The notes: a model not told the origin generated them from the sequence alone. A DNA stretch of 64,000 nucleotides from Rhyacophila brunnea (GCA_022495005.1 JAGYXB010001943.1:868001-932000), one strand, 5' to 3'; positions 35,900 to 47,384 are shown, counted from the first letter of the stretch. A program made the numbers and translations.

Positions 35900-37683
35900 A
35901 GAAGTATTACTGCTGCAAATGTATGTATAAGTAATCAATTTATGGAGATAGCACATAAAAACAAAATTAACCAAAAAACATTCAGACGTATGGTGTCTTA
36001 TAAACCTGACAATAAATAGTCTCATAAGTCGTAATTATTTTTGCCATTCGTATGGTATTACAGTATTATTAATCCTTTTACTTTTACTTACTTAGATGGA
36101 AGTTCAATGAATCTGTTCGTTAGTTATTATTTCCCGGAGACGGAAATTTCCCCCGAGAAATCATTTTCATCGTCTCAATGAGACTCGCTTTCTTATATCT
36201 GACGATAATAATATCTCATTTTGTTGTCTATGCTCTACCCACTGTAGATATCTATACTTATTGGTTTTTCATAAATGACCAATTTTATTTTTGATGCTAA
36301 CTTTTAATATTTTTTTTGATAATAAAACAAGTTTTCAGAACACTGCCATTAAAAAATATAATACCATAACGTCCCAAAAAATTTTAAACTAACTGTAAAT
36401 CAAGAGATACTACAATGATATATCGTATATTATATTACCAGAGCAAGATATTTCTAATGCAAACCCATCGTAAATACGTCATCGTCATGGATGAGTCATA
36501 TTTCTCTCCGCATCTTACCTACTGATGTCGATCTACCAAAATCTTATGTGGTTATTTAATTCAGATTTTAGAACAAAGATATGTATGTACATATAGAGCC
36601 TAAATATAAATTATATATCGACTGTAGAAAGGAAAAGGGACGTAATCCACACGAATCAAATTTTACAGGAGGCAAAAAAACGTTTTTTTTATGGTTTTTG
36701 GTTAAAATTAAAATATAAAATAGACATAACAATGAAGTGAATGGTAATTATTGATTTTGTTTTTATATTCCTAATCTGATATTAAATATTGAGTTAATTA
36801 AAGAAAAACCAACAAAAATGATGGTTATGTCTTTTTCCCCACTTCGCTTACTTATTTTTTTTTTTGAATTGCCAGCTAAATTTTAATGATAAATCGGCAT
36901 TTGCAACTTACATCCTTTGACATAGCATGTATTTAGTCATGTACAACGTTATAATTGAATAAAACCTATTTTGAAAAACTGAGGGTTACGCTGTTTTTTC
37001 TTTCTGCAGTCGATGGGTTAATTATCAATAATCGTAAGTATTGATATTTTTAAAAGAACAGTTTGAACTAAGCTCATGGCTCTCTTTACCTATTCATGAA
37101 TCCGCACTCGTAAATTTTATAAAATTAACCATCAATTATTATCATTATTTAATTTTTTTCAAAATATGTATGTTAAATGAGTTTTATTTTAACAGTTTTA
37201 TCGTCGTTTCATAACACTATGATAATAATATATAATATGTGTACTTTAAAATGATATAATATGTTGCTTGTTACATATTAAAAACTAAAGCGCTTTCCAA
37301 CTATTCAAATTCAAACAAACATATTAATTTGAATAATCAATATTATATGACCCACATCAGAGTCGCGTTGTAAAAGACTATTACGAATATAATTTCAAAG
37401 TTTAGAACTTAGCCTTGCCTACATGAAAACTCTTTACCACAATAAAATATTATTAAATATTTTCCCTCTTTCTCTGCTCTTATAGATATCGAACTGTGAC
37501 TAACTTTTTGTTTTATTAATGCATTATATTTAAAATTGCATTAATGGTAGCATTTTTCACAAGCTTACTGCGTTTAATACACTAGAAATAAAATACCACC
37601 ATAAAAGACCTTATCGAATAAGAAAAATATTAATTAATAAATTTATATTTAAAAAGTGAATCACCTAAAGCGGCGTTCGTAAA
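35900..37683. other. Non-coding stretch
   Basis: No gene or repeat partner was recognised. A GC-richer island at 36120-36190 with 'ttcccggagacggaaatttc' is unexplained. Confidence 0.3.
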
Positions 37684-38255
37684 TGGGACTGGAACAACTG
37701 GACGCCCTGATAATTAATTTGGCGCCGTACTGTTGCCGAATTTATTCATTTTACTCTTAACATAATGTGTTTAATTGTGGATTAAGAATTATTATGCCTG
37801 AGGCTTTATATAACAATAAAAGAACTCTCTTCTCGTTGTAACTTAAACATATGCACAATTAAATCAGTATCTACGTGTATCTAGTAATTCTAATTCTAAT
37901 CAAGTAATAAATATTCAAGGGAAGATCTCCGGTAAGCGAGGCCCTGGTAGAAGAAGAACGTCCTGGCTCAAAAACCTCAGAGACTGGTTTGAGCTCAGTA
38001 CTCCAGCCCTATTCAGAGCAGCGACGGACAGGGGCCAAATGGCCAAATTCATCGCCGACGTCTGATAACGGATATGGCACACAAAGAAGAAGAATAAATA
38101 TTAATAGATACTTATATAAATTTAAATATAAATAATATTATTAAATATATATATTAAAAGTACCTATAATTCGTGAATGTCTATTTATTTTCGAACTTCA
38201 TACGATTGCGTGGCGCCCAGTTGTCCCGGCGCCGAATCGTCCTAGATCCTTCGCA
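37684..38255. mobile_element. MITE (GGGACAACTGG family) split by an RTE-like LINE tail
   Basis: The outer element begins with a version of GGGACAACTGGACGCC and ends with the inverse of GGGACAACTGGGCGCC. Internal blocks 'taacataatgt', 'ctttatataa' and 'cgttgtaacttaaa' match 44364-44745. The middle is interrupted at 37916-38092 by a LINE tail flanked by a 10-bp direct repeat, aataaatatt (37906-37915, 38093-38102). The nesting shows the MITE is older than the LINE insertion. Confidence 0.75.
37916..38092 (+). pseudogene. RTE-like LINE tail, C-terminal ORF and 3' end
   Basis: The + frame reads GKRGPGRRRTSWLKNLRDWF..., then LFRAATDRGQMAKFIADV and stop. This is the C-terminus seen in many insect RTE-like LINEs (GRRR-SWL-NLR-W...LFR-A). 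It ends in an AAGAAGAAG tail followed by the right copy of the target duplication. Only about 60 codons survive, as expected for a severely 5'-truncated retrocopy. Confidence 0.85.
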
Positions 38256-39250
38256 ACTCGACGTAAAAAATTACTTGTCTCTCGTATGCTCTTGTCAGTC
38301 ACTCAGAAACTCCCATGGGAGGTGACCCAAGGGATTCTTGTAATATACCAATATTGCGAAAGCTAATATTTCACCCAACGATAATTAATTTTTTTATCTG
38401 ACACAAAAAGGCATAAAAAGGATTTCAAGTTATACACAAAAATCGATTTTTTTTTAATTAAATATAAAAAATATTAAAACGATGAATTACTCAAAAATCT
38501 AAACGGCCAAACTTAATAAACTAAATTTTAATAATAAATATGACCATAATATATAAAGTAATAGTACGATAATATGACCCTGTAACGAATTCACATTTTA
38601 TAACATTTTTTTACAATTGTAAGTTTATCCTTGAGTTAAAAAAAAATCTTTTTAATATTTTCAGATACACATTTATTAATTAATACAGTTGAAATTGTAA
38701 ATTATCAAAAAAAAATCTCAAATTGCAAGCTTCGTATTTTTCCGCTAGGTTCTCTGCTGGCATGCCTCACCCCTTTTTATTATCGCATATTGTTTTATGG
38801 TTATTTTTATCATTAAAATTTACTTCAATAAGTTTTTTCGAATGTAGCAAAGATATTTTGAATTATTTATTGTTTTAATAAAATGTTTTATAGAAAATAG
38901 AAAATGCACAATTTGAAAGCTTTTATTTAGAATCGAATTAAGCTTTGGCAGAACTAACACTATGCTAAACCAAATAGATGTTTCTTAAATTTATTTGTCA
39001 CGGCCAAATCAAAGTGAAGTCTACCTTTTATATTCCCAGTAGATTTTGCTACCTTTTTACGATATTGTTTACTACAATTAATGGTTTCAATAATATTGTT
39101 ATTGTTTGATAATACATTTAAGAAAATCGAATGACTTTGTACTCAGATGTGGAAGACTTTTTTAAGATATTTCCATAATAGAAACAAACAATTTTCATAC
39201 ATTGAATTTTTCACTCAACTAAATTATGTAAATTTTCTTTTTCTTTCTAG
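38256..39250 (+). other. Intron sequence upstream of the prickle exon
   Basis: AT-rich, with no coding capacity. It ends in a pyrimidine-rich tract and acceptor (ttttctttttctttctag, 39233-39250) immediately before the PET-domain exon. No other feature is seen. Confidence 0.6.
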
Positions 39251-39364
39251 GTGCACCTTTATTTTTCCGCTCTGCCCGAAGACAAAGTCCCGTATGTAAA
39301 TTCAGCCGGAGAGCGACACAGAGTACGGCAACTTCTGAGACAACTTCCTCCTCACGACAATGAG
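39251..39364 (+). CDS. pk: Prickle PET-domain exon A
   Basis: This 114-bp exon encodes 38 residues in phase 0 at both ends. It begins [18 protein letters not shown] and closes [13 protein letters not shown]. That is the middle of the PET domain of Prickle, a cytoplasmic PET/LIM protein of planar cell polarity that works with Van Gogh/Strabismus at the cell membrane. Acceptor: a T/C-rich tract then AG at 39249-39250. Donor: GAG|gtactg. The upstream exon, which should end in the WVPPGL-type part of PET, was not found in the preceding 39 kb. Drosophila has a close paralogue (espinas), so orthology cannot be fixed from this exon alone. Confidence 0.93.
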
Positions 39365-39433
39365 GTACTGATTTTCTTATTTTCTTTTTTATTGTATTAA
39401 ATCTCCAACCATTGTAATATATTAGCTTTTTCT

Positions 39434-40673
39434 ATATATTACTAGCTGAAGTACCCGGCTTCGCACAGGGTCGCTTCGTGGTTATATTTATCTTAGATAT
39501 TTAAAAAATAATAAGAGGTAATTGTTTTTTTAATATGAAAATATCTGTGTAATACAATATGGCAATATGTAAATAATTTTAATAGGAGTAAAGGTCAAAC
39601 AAAAGACCACTAAATTAAAATCGAATCCAAAATAAGCAAACGTTATTAATGTTATTAATATGTAGTAAAAAAAATCAAAATTGGATGGAACAAACAAACA
39701 AACTTTGTATTTTATATAATACTACTTTAGAAACCTTCACAGGTGTGCGCACAATAACTAATAAAAGTTTCATCGCAATCGGATGAATGGTATAGGAACG
39801 CATACGAATAAAAGAAGAAAAATATGGTTGTACTAATTCAGAAAATTTTGCAGGCGTGCACACAACAACTGGTCAAAATTTCGTTGCAATCGGATAAATG
39901 GTATAAGAACGCATACAAATAGAAGAAGATATAATAGAAGAAAAAGAAGAAGAAAATGGTTGTATCAATTCAGAAACCATCACGGGTGTTGGCACAATTA
40001 CAGACGAAAGTTTTATTGCAATCGGATGAATGGTATAAGAATGCATACGAATAGAAGAAGAAGAATATGGTTGTACTAATTTAAAAACCTTCGCGGGCGT
40101 GCGCACAACAACTGGTCAAAATTTCATCGCAATCGGATGAATAGTATAAGAACGCATACGAATAGAAGAAGATAGAATAGAAGAAAAATAAGAAGAAAAT
40201 AGTTGTATCAATTCAGATACCTTTGCGGGCGTGAGCACAACACTTGATCAAAATTTCATTGCAATCGGATGAATGGTATAGGACCGCATACGAATAGAAG
40301 AAGAAGATGGTTCTACCAATTCAGGAACCTTCGCGGGTGTTGGCACAATTACTGACGAAAGTTTTATTGCAATCCGATGAATGGAATAGGAACACATACG
40401 AATAGAAGAATATAGAATAGAAGAAGAAGATGGTTTTTCTAATTCAGAAACCTTTGCGGGTGTGCGTACAACAACTGACGAAAGTTTTATGGCAATCGGA
40501 TGAATGGTATAGGAATCATACGAATAAAAGAAAATAGAATGAAGAAGAAGAAGAAGAAGAAGATGATGATTTTTCTGATTCAGAAACCTTCGCAGGTGTG
40601 CATACAACCACTTACCAAAATTTCATCGCAATCGGATGAATGGTATAGGAACGCATACGGGACAGACAGGCAA

Positions 40674-40705
<32 letters not shown>

Positions 40706-40864
40706 GCAGACATTCATTGTTATATAAAAGACATAGCCTATACTCTTCGCGAAAGTGCAAGCAATAAGTTCACAAAGTTTTATCGCAATCGGATGAACGG
40801 TATGGCAGCGCATAAAATACGAACAAACAAACAAACAAACAAATATTGATTTTTATATATTAGA
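39434..40864 (+). mobile_element. Non-autonomous element with internal tandem array, copy A
   Basis: It starts 'tatattactagctgaagtac' with 'ccggcttcgcacagggtcgc' and ends 'aaatattgatttttatatat'. The same start and end bound 56762-59090. The interior holds about nine units of 110-135 bp. Each contains 'gcaatcggatgaatggtata', 'ggaacgcatacgaata', a variable GAA-rich run, and 'aattcagaaacctt'. A GACA microsatellite lies at 40671-40706. The start and the unit resemble 3' parts of non-autonomous elements common in arthropods, possibly with RTE-type tails. The long minus-strand frames here are products of the repeat. Confidence 0.75.
39730..40660. repeat. Tandem array, about 8-9 units of 110-135 bp
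   Basis: Unit boundaries can be counted on the 'atcggatgaatgg' anchor at about 39779, 39891, 40021, 40131, 40264, 40371, 40496 and 40632, with a last variant near 40790. Length differences come mainly from the GAA-rich segment. Units alternate between 'gtgcgcacaacaactgg' and 'gttggcacaattactgacg' types, implying expansion of higher-order blocks. Confidence 0.85.
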
Positions 40865-41143
40865 TATATAAGTCAGCTCACTTAAAAATATGTAAAATTA
40901 TCAAGTATAAAGTATAAATTATAATGAAGACGGGTGATTCACTGTTATACCCAGGGACGATTTTTTTATGCAGATAATTCAACCAGCGAATCTCCCACTC
41001 TCTTGTAAGACTTCAAAGTAGCAGCTGTTATATTTTATTCTTACTTATCAAATTATTATGTTATAAGTGTTATAACCTATTAGATTAAAATATATGAATT
41101 TTATTACTAATTTATTATCCAACCATGTCCGATCCTAATAAAT

Positions 41144-41750
41144 TTACAAATTACAAATTCAAGACGTTCACAATATCATATCGATGTTGCAGATCACAAA
41201 CCTCCTTAGTCAAAAAATACGATGTTACAGGGGAAGGTTAAAACTGATTTATTTGCAGCATAATACGATGAATATGACATAGGAGTTTTAATTAAAAGAT
41301 TAATAAACTCGGCTTTTTTTCTCTTTGACATAGGAGGTAAAGTTCAACAGATCCGTTAATTTTTTGTTGATTTTTTGATACCATAAAGTCAAAATCATAA
41401 AATTTGACATAGAAGGTTTGTTAACTGCACCATCGATATGAGAAATAAAGAAATAGAAGCAATATTGGTGATAGATGAAAAACAAATTATGAAGTACACG
41501 TAAGTACACCGAATTAGCTAAGTTGACCCTATTTTTTGTTGACCGATCCTAATATTATTATACTATGGGCCTGCACGGAGTGGAGGTTGGTATTAATAGG
41601 TTTTTGTTTTTACGAGAAATGGATGTCAGCCACTTGCTCAACCTATTAGGTCCATACTCTGACTCATACACAAATTGAAAAACAGTGTAATTGCCAGACA
41701 CAGGATTCGAACCTGGAGCCCACGACGTTACAGGCCGCCGCTTAAGCCGT
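41144..41750 (-). mobile_element. SINE S1 with CR1-derived 3' tail, minus strand, split by a MITE
   Basis: Read on the minus strand: a tRNA-like head (41695-41750; B box 'ggttcgaatcctg' at 41701-41713), then the S1 body ('catttctcgtaaa' and 'aacctccactccgtgcagg'). From about 41530 follows a stretch starting 'aaaatagggtcaacttagct'. This matches the CR1 3' UTR right after the CR1 stop codon (7799 onward). The tail is interrupted at 41177-41440 by a small inverted-repeat element and resumes at 41144-41176. Sharing a LINE's 3' end is how some SINEs recruit that LINE's machinery. Confidence 0.8.
41177..41440. mobile_element. 264-bp MITE nested in the SINE tail
   Basis: The ends CATATCGATGTTGCAG and the inverse of CATATCGATGGTGCAG are 16-bp terminal repeats with one mismatch. 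The uninterrupted sequence is seen at 50255-50275. Internally 'acataggagg' or 'acatagaagg' motifs recur. The target duplication is unclear. Confidence 0.65.
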
Positions 41751-41976
41751 TAATTACATATTAATACCGTTTTAAAATCCGCAGACCCATAAATCTGTGT
41801 TTTGTAAACTATGGTGATTGTTTTAGTATTTTAGTGCCTAATGTAAAACTAAAAAAATATGAATTCTACCCTTAGTCGACCGTTTAGTGAAACAGCAGTA
41901 TATAATATGAACGATCTAACTACATTTTATTATTCGGAAAAGTTTATTATATGTACTTATGTACTTATTTTTACAG

Positions 41977-42105
41977 GTTCGCTACTGTCACGCGCTTTCA
42001 GACGAAGAACGAAAAGAGTTGCGACTATTCAGCGCACAGAGGAAGAGGGAGGCACTCGGCCGAGGAGCTGTCAGGCAGTTGACATCACAACTGGCTTGCT
42101 ATGAG
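41977..42105 (+). CDS. pk: Prickle PET-domain exon B
   Basis: This 129-bp exon encodes 43 residues in phase 0. It begins [18 protein letters not shown] and continues [17 protein letters not shown] up to ...ACYE. It is the C-terminal part of the PET domain, directly preceding the first LIM domain in Prickle proteins. The acceptor is tttttacag and the donor GAG|gtagga. The next exon should open with the first LIM cysteine pair, but no such sequence is seen before 64000. The gene therefore has a downstream intron of at least 21.9 kb. The joined 81 residues match Prickle better than other PET proteins such as Testin. Confidence 0.95.
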
Positions 42106-42184
42106 GTAGGATGTTTAGATTTACTTAGAACTGAAACATTGACACATTGGGAGATCTATATCAGAGAGATATTCACATGCGATT

Positions 42185-42335
42185 TGGACTGAATTTTAAA
42201 AACTAACCAACACCATCTGCATATTGTATCCTTATTTCAATGAAAACAGATACGTATAACTGACACAGTTTAGTGTATACTATTTATGGCGTATCTTAAT
42301 AGTTTACCTCCACCCTTTGCCCCTGGGAGATATGA
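42185..42335. repeat. Partial diverged copy of the hAT MITE at 9358
   Basis: The segment 'actaaccaacaccatctgca' ... 'tgacacagtttagtgtatac' ... 'cttaatagtttacctccacc' is the inverse of the left arm of the 9358-9953 element. It lies just past the prickle exon B donor. Only one arm is present. Confidence 0.6.
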
Positions 42336-42679
42336 TATACAAAGATAGATCTAGACAAGCAGAAATAAGAAAACGAATACCTCTGAAAGTTTCGCAAACT
42401 AATCCCAGCTAATTACTGAGTGACACTCAAACTGTTGTAAAAAAATCCAATATTCTAAAACCTTATGTATAATCAGCATTAAATACAAAAAAAAATCATG
42501 AACATAATATGTACCATATTATCAGACTACATATATTTCTAATTCTTTCTTATAACGTCAATAACGCCACATTCGTCTATAATGTATTCAGCAATACACT
42601 TTTCCAATACCAGATTCTCTAAACTTGATTATGCCATCAATTAATGATTTGAGTCACCCCATTTCCACCAGTCATGTTA

Positions 42680-43125
42680 TGCAGCCGTGATTTATGCACA
42701 GGCATCTTTCATGACGCTATAAACGTGTCAGAATAAAAAGATTTTAGTGCCATACATTTTTTATCCCGAAACTGCACGGCTCTGATGTAGCAACCATGCA
42801 CATTGGTGCTTAAAGGAAGACTTCCTCTGCCGTCATTTATCTTTAGTAACACGAAGTGTACTCTGAACCCACGTACTGAAACTTTGCTGAAACAGAGGAG
42901 TGAGGAGTGGAAAGTGATGAATCTAAGGAGGGATCGTAATTATTGCGTCCTCCGTAATATAACGCAGAAAATTTTTCAAATGACTCAAAGTTGGCCTTGT
43001 CTGTCAATTGGGCTCTTGCGTACCCTTTATCTCATGGGTACCACTGGATGACGCAATTTATCCAATGATGATCTCTTCTTCGAGCGATATGGCCTGCATA
43101 TCTTAACTTCAGGATCTTGACGTAT
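42680..43125 (-). mobile_element. Diverged 3' fragment of an R1-clade LINE
   Basis: The segment aligns in the same orientation with 53395-53720, the antisense of the R1-like 3' UTR and ORF end. Shared landmarks are 'atgacgctataaacgtgtc' against 'atgacgctttaaacgtgtc', 'gcaaccatgcac', and 'caaagttggcct'. The + strand frame at 42803-43051 is antisense to the LINE and is not a gene. Confidence 0.65.
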
Positions 43126-44363
43126 ACTTATATTATGTCAAATGTATTTATTTTGCAATCCCTGTGAAATATGCCTCTTTCTTTACAGCGTTATTATTAT
43201 TACATACCAACTAAAAAATGCGAATACATCACACAGTTTTTGTCGTAGGTACCTAAATAAAAAGCCAAGTATAATCATATTTGAGTAGGTAGGTACCTAT
43301 AGTTTTTTTTTTACTAACTCATCAATATTCTACAGGTATATCAAGAAAAATATTTGAATTTTTATAAGAAGCAGTAAAGTAAATCAGTCACGATTTCTCG
43401 ATTTTTCTCATATACGTGTAAGATTACTACGTTCCCTTCGAAAAACTAGCAACACTTCCTTGAACGATTCGCTCGTCAGATAACAGATGTCTCTACTTTA
43501 ATCCTCTCGGTCTTTGAACCGTTACATAGCCCCTTAATTCTCCGACTTTAAAAATCAAATATTCTTTACACGAAACCGTTTCATGCATACCTATAGCTAG
43601 ATGTATACATAATATTATGTAGAATGTAGATAAACTGTGTTCATCTTGTGCTTGACTTTTTTTCGTTAGCTTTTTATAGAAACTACAGTAAGAGTTCTAT
43701 TGTAATTTGACTACTTAATTAAGAATTTGTCCATTCATACTATATTGATTCAAATTAACAATTACGAGGATTGTTGGAAATTTAATTTCATTAGAATTCT
43801 GTAAACATACATATTGATCATTTTTGGCTACCCAGATTGTGACATATATATTTTACAGTAGGTACCTATGTGTGTAATACAACTTATATTCGAACCATTT
43901 TTAAATATAGAAAAAAATAAATCAACTTTCATTATCAATTACTTAATTATGGCCATAAATCTTAACCGCTCATAATGTTGCAAGTCTCTCCCGCGCACTC
44001 TGCCTCGGCAGTGATGCGAGACGACTCTCTGTAAAAATAGAAAAACGTCATTGTACATCTGATAAATAAGCAGCGTGTTTATCGGAAATACTGGATACAT
44101 TCAATGCCAGTTAGAAATATGCGACATTCAAACTGTATACTTCGAAATAATGTGTTGCATGCGACATCAGATGTATTTAATCTACAACCAAAAATGCTGC
44201 AATCACGATGTGTGCGGTGGTAAATTAAGTCACATGTATTGTGTTTTGTTAACGCCAACAAAATCACATCGACAATTTTGACACGTTCCAGTCGACGAGA
44301 GTTTGTATGTGCGATCTGGCTTAACACTAGCATTTCTTCCCGTATGTAGGAAGTTGGAGGGGG
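43126..44363. other. Intron-like non-coding stretch
   Basis: No supported gene. Overlapping frames on both strands at 44075-44333 are mirror-image open frames without a known domain. Confidence 0.35.
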
Positions 44364-44745
44364 AATGGGACAACTGGACGCCGCACTGTCGTAGATACGT
44401 ATACAGAACGTAGACGAGGAATTTTAATCAGTTTCTATCTACTACTTAGTAGTTTTAATTCATTTTACTTTTAACATAATGTTTTTTTATTGCGGATTGA
44501 GAATTACCATGCCTAAGGCTTTATATAAAATAAAAAAACTCTTTTTTCGTTGTAACTTAAATATATGCATGATTAAATCATTATTTACATGTGCATATTT
44601 AAATTCTCACCAACTATTAAATTATAATAATAATTTAAATATAAATAATAATATTAAATATATTTTTTTAAAGTGCCAATAAGTACCTAATTTCGAATTG
44701 CGTGGCATCCAGTTGTCTCGGCGCCAAATCGTCCTAGACCCGTAG
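44364..44745. mobile_element. MITE (GGGACAACTGG family), uninterrupted copy
   Basis: The left end GGGACAACTGGACGCCG and the right end (inverse of GAGACAACTGGATGCCACG) enclose blocks shared with 37684-38255 ('taacataatgt', 'tgcctaaggctttatataa', 'cgttgtaacttaaat'). It lacks the LINE tail that interrupts the other copy, confirming that copy's nesting. Confidence 0.7.
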
Positions 44746-45154
44746 GAGGGGCTAATACGATTTTGAACATATATGGTCGCTATCACAAACAGTTTTTAAA
44801 TCGCCTTATCTAGTTCTGCGACCCTGCTATTTTTTCTTATTTCCTGTTAAGACCATGGAATCTGAGATGCGGCAGATTTATAATAAATGCTCTTAATAAA
44901 ATAATTCTTTGACTAATCGAGAAATATGTGTTAGGTATTGAATATTCGCCAGTGATATACTGTTATTATATTAATTTTTTTATACATAGAATTAATTGAA
45001 CGTAATTTACTATTCCTTTTGTTTTGCTTTAGGTTTATACATAAATTTGAATAGGTACGCGTAGTATTTTGAGTTTCACAACATGTTTACATATTTCTCA
45101 AGCATGTATCATTATTATGTCGTATGTTGACAAATTATCGACGCATTTCCCAGA

Positions 45155-45350
45155 CGGAGCTTTCAAAGCTTCCAGCAGTCGGCGTACGGTGGCGCTGTTG
45201 ACAACGTGTCACCCCTACAAAGCATCCTGCCATCCCTTTACGGCGGGCGTCCCCAAAGGCTGCACCTGTCGCGCGGCTCACGTGATATATTAATCCCGGC
45301 CCCTCAAGATGCTCCTCTTCCTCCATATATTACCAACATAGAAATACAGA
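45155..45350 (+). CDS. Candidate exon, unidentified, GC-rich
   Basis: After a possible acceptor (gcatttcccag, ending 45152), one + frame stays open to a stop near 45443. In its first 60 codons it has distinctly coding-like, GC-ending codons. It includes SFQSFQQSAYGGAVDNV and then LPSLYGGRPQRLHLSRGSR followed by a proline-rich piece. AT-rich background composition resumes after about 45330. No donor is convincing, and the minus strand is also open (45135-45326). It could be an alternative exon of prickle, an exon of another gene or a non-coding CpG-rich element. Confidence 0.3.
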
Positions 45351-45959
45351 GCTTTCACGAAAAAATTTCAACATTTCTCTTTACAATTATTAGAGGAGAG
45401 TATCTTTACACTCAATTTATATTGAATACGAGAAAAAAACGTTAGCTAAAATCTCAGAATTTTAAATTGGAACAAAATACTTCACAATTCAAATGGTAGA
45501 TAATATATCGTTGATGTTACGATAAATGGGAGAGCAAATCGAATCTACACTAAATATTATCGATCTGTTTTAAATTTATATCGTAGTTTATTTACTTTCA
45601 GCTATCATGGAAGTAAACACCATACTTTAATTCAGGAATTCCTACAGCCAATCAATCGTTACTGCTAAAAATATTAAAAAATCCACATTAAAAGCGGAAT
45701 TTTTGATTTATTTACATAGAAAAATAGTTTGTGGGATCCATTTTGAAAATATATCCATATTATTTTTAATGATTTTTAGGCGGTATGAAGGGGGTAGAAA
45801 ATTTAACAGGTGTCACTGATTGTTTATCACATTTACCCCGCCTACAACACATGACTTCTCGTCGCTTCTATCATGGAATAACGCACTTTTAGTCTAGTGA
45901 TAAGTGTGATAACACATGTGGTTATCGAATGCGCATTTCGTAACGGTCAAAATAATTAT

Positions 45960-46165
45960 TTAAATCACTATTGTCATCACCGTTTGTATCATCCGCGCTG
46001 TATTGTATTCAATAATATTAAATCTACCATTGAATACGTCAGATGTTTGCACTAATTCAATCATGAGTGCCTTGGGGTTTCCCAACTCATTCAGAAGACT
46101 GTTTGATTTCCAAAGCATCCAGGTCACGATCCACAGACATGAGGTTTTGATGAAGAATAACATGA
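45960..46165. repeat. Diverged repeat pair, member 2
   Basis: This is the partner of 19995-20225 in the same orientation. Conserved islands include 'catccgc', 'gagtgcc' and 'gaagactgttt'. It is an old dispersed element of unknown class. The minus-strand frame here is unsupported. Confidence 0.4.
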
Positions 46166-46564
46166 AGTAATATAATTTGTATTTTTCCGTTTCTGGGCCT
46201 GGACAGTTGTGACATTGTACGGCATTGATAAAATATTAAATAAAATATCAGTTAACAACCCCTTCTCTTGTTTGTATATGTTAGAGGTTCCCGCGTGCAC
46301 TTTGCGGGCGCGCGTTGATAAGATTTAAAGCCTTAAATTACCTCCGAAAGCATCCCTTTTCCATAACGTTGTTCTATATGTACATTTAAATGCTCAAATG
46401 GTAAATGATTTTCAATGAAATTTTACTGAAAAGTATACAAGACGCGATAATTAATTTTCAAGTAAGACAAGCTTTCAGAGAGCATTACAAAATTTTCATT
46501 AAATGATTCATTAGTCAATGTTATCATACATTACTAAATAATATAATAACCCACAAAAAATGTA

Positions 46565-46925
46565 TTTTACAATTCAAATTTATTTTTATATACAGTGAGC
46601 ATCACAATTTTTAAGACGTTCACAACATGGCATTTAAAAGCAAAGAAATATCATTAAAACAGTGTAAAGAAGAAATAAATATATGCATTATCACAAAAAC
46701 AGTATAAAACGTAAATAGGTACAAAAATTATAAAAATATGGAAGTATGGAAACACATCGAGTGAGCTAAATAGACCCTATTTTAAGAATTTATGAAACAA
46801 CGCCAACCCATACTCATGCTCACGTAGGTGGAATATATCAACATCCGAAGCAATTTGGTTGAACAGAGATATTGCCCTCCCAATGTATGGCATCACGAAT
46901 AGCAGGTTAGTTCTGCACAATACAA
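46565..46925 (-). pseudogene. CR1-like LINE, 3' fragment
   Basis: The minus strand encodes the CR1 C-terminus (CRTNLLFVMPYIGRAISLF, then DVDIFHLREHEYG, then FHKFLK and stop), closely matching 7660-7801. A 3' UTR follows that ends near 46570 in 'aaataaatttg'. The frame is intact over the 50 or so codons present, so this copy is less damaged than the one at 6728. Its 3' UTR starts 'aaaatagggtctatttagct', the same block carried by the S1 SINE tails. Confidence 0.88.
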
Positions 46926-47149
46926 TTAATAAGTCATAAAAATCAGAATAGCACAGATAGAAAATTCAATCACTTATATGTTTCTTACCATTGTCATTTT
47001 CACCAAAATCAGCAGAGGATTTGCATGAAATAAATGAGGTGATTAATTTATTATTTTATATGAAAATCTTTGGTACATGCGTATTTTCACAGTCCGAGTA
47101 TAAAAAAATCAAATCATTAAGCAAGCAAATTGATAAAAATTGTAGCTGT

Positions 47150-47215
47150 AAAGTTTTGCAAGGGGGACTTCAAATCTTCTAGTGCATCTGGCCTCCACGT
47201 ACCCATAACCACCAT
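47150..47215 (+). repeat. Fragment of dispersed repeat family E
   Basis: The segment 'ggacttcaaatcttctagtg' followed by 'ctccacgtacccataacca' parallels the 'caaaccct...cacgtacctaaaac' part of 24950-25010. It is short and diverged. Confidence 0.35.
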
Positions 47216-47384
47216 CGACGATAATGATACACCGAGACAAAACTGATATGAAACAATTGTATACAAACATAATATTTCTATGATAAGGATTTTTAAGAAA
47301 TTTTAATTAAACACTCTTTTCAGTGGATGTTTTTGTCATTTACCAGTTATTGTTACCAACTATATAGTAGGATTTTAACACACA

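Larger units (their letters stand above)
39365..41976 (+). other. Prickle intron between the two PET exons
   Basis: This 2612-bp GT-AG intron runs from GAG|gtactg to ttttttacag|GTT. More than three quarters of it is transposon-derived: the tandem-array element at 39434-40864 and the SINE/CR1 chimera at 41144-41750 with its nested MITE. Both flanking exons are in the same phase, so removal joins DNE to VRYC without a split codon. Confidence 0.85.

Noticed and set aside
39675..40834. Several minus-strand ORFs with repeated serine-rich, 'YTIHPIA' peptides
   Set aside because: They follow the tandem array exactly, and the GAA-rich runs read as Ser codons in reverse. The frames are by-products of the repeat, not a gene.
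42803..43051. 82-codon + strand ORF just after prickle exon B, considered as a next exon
   Set aside because: It lacks LIM cysteine spacing, and the segment aligns with the antisense of the R1-like 3' end.
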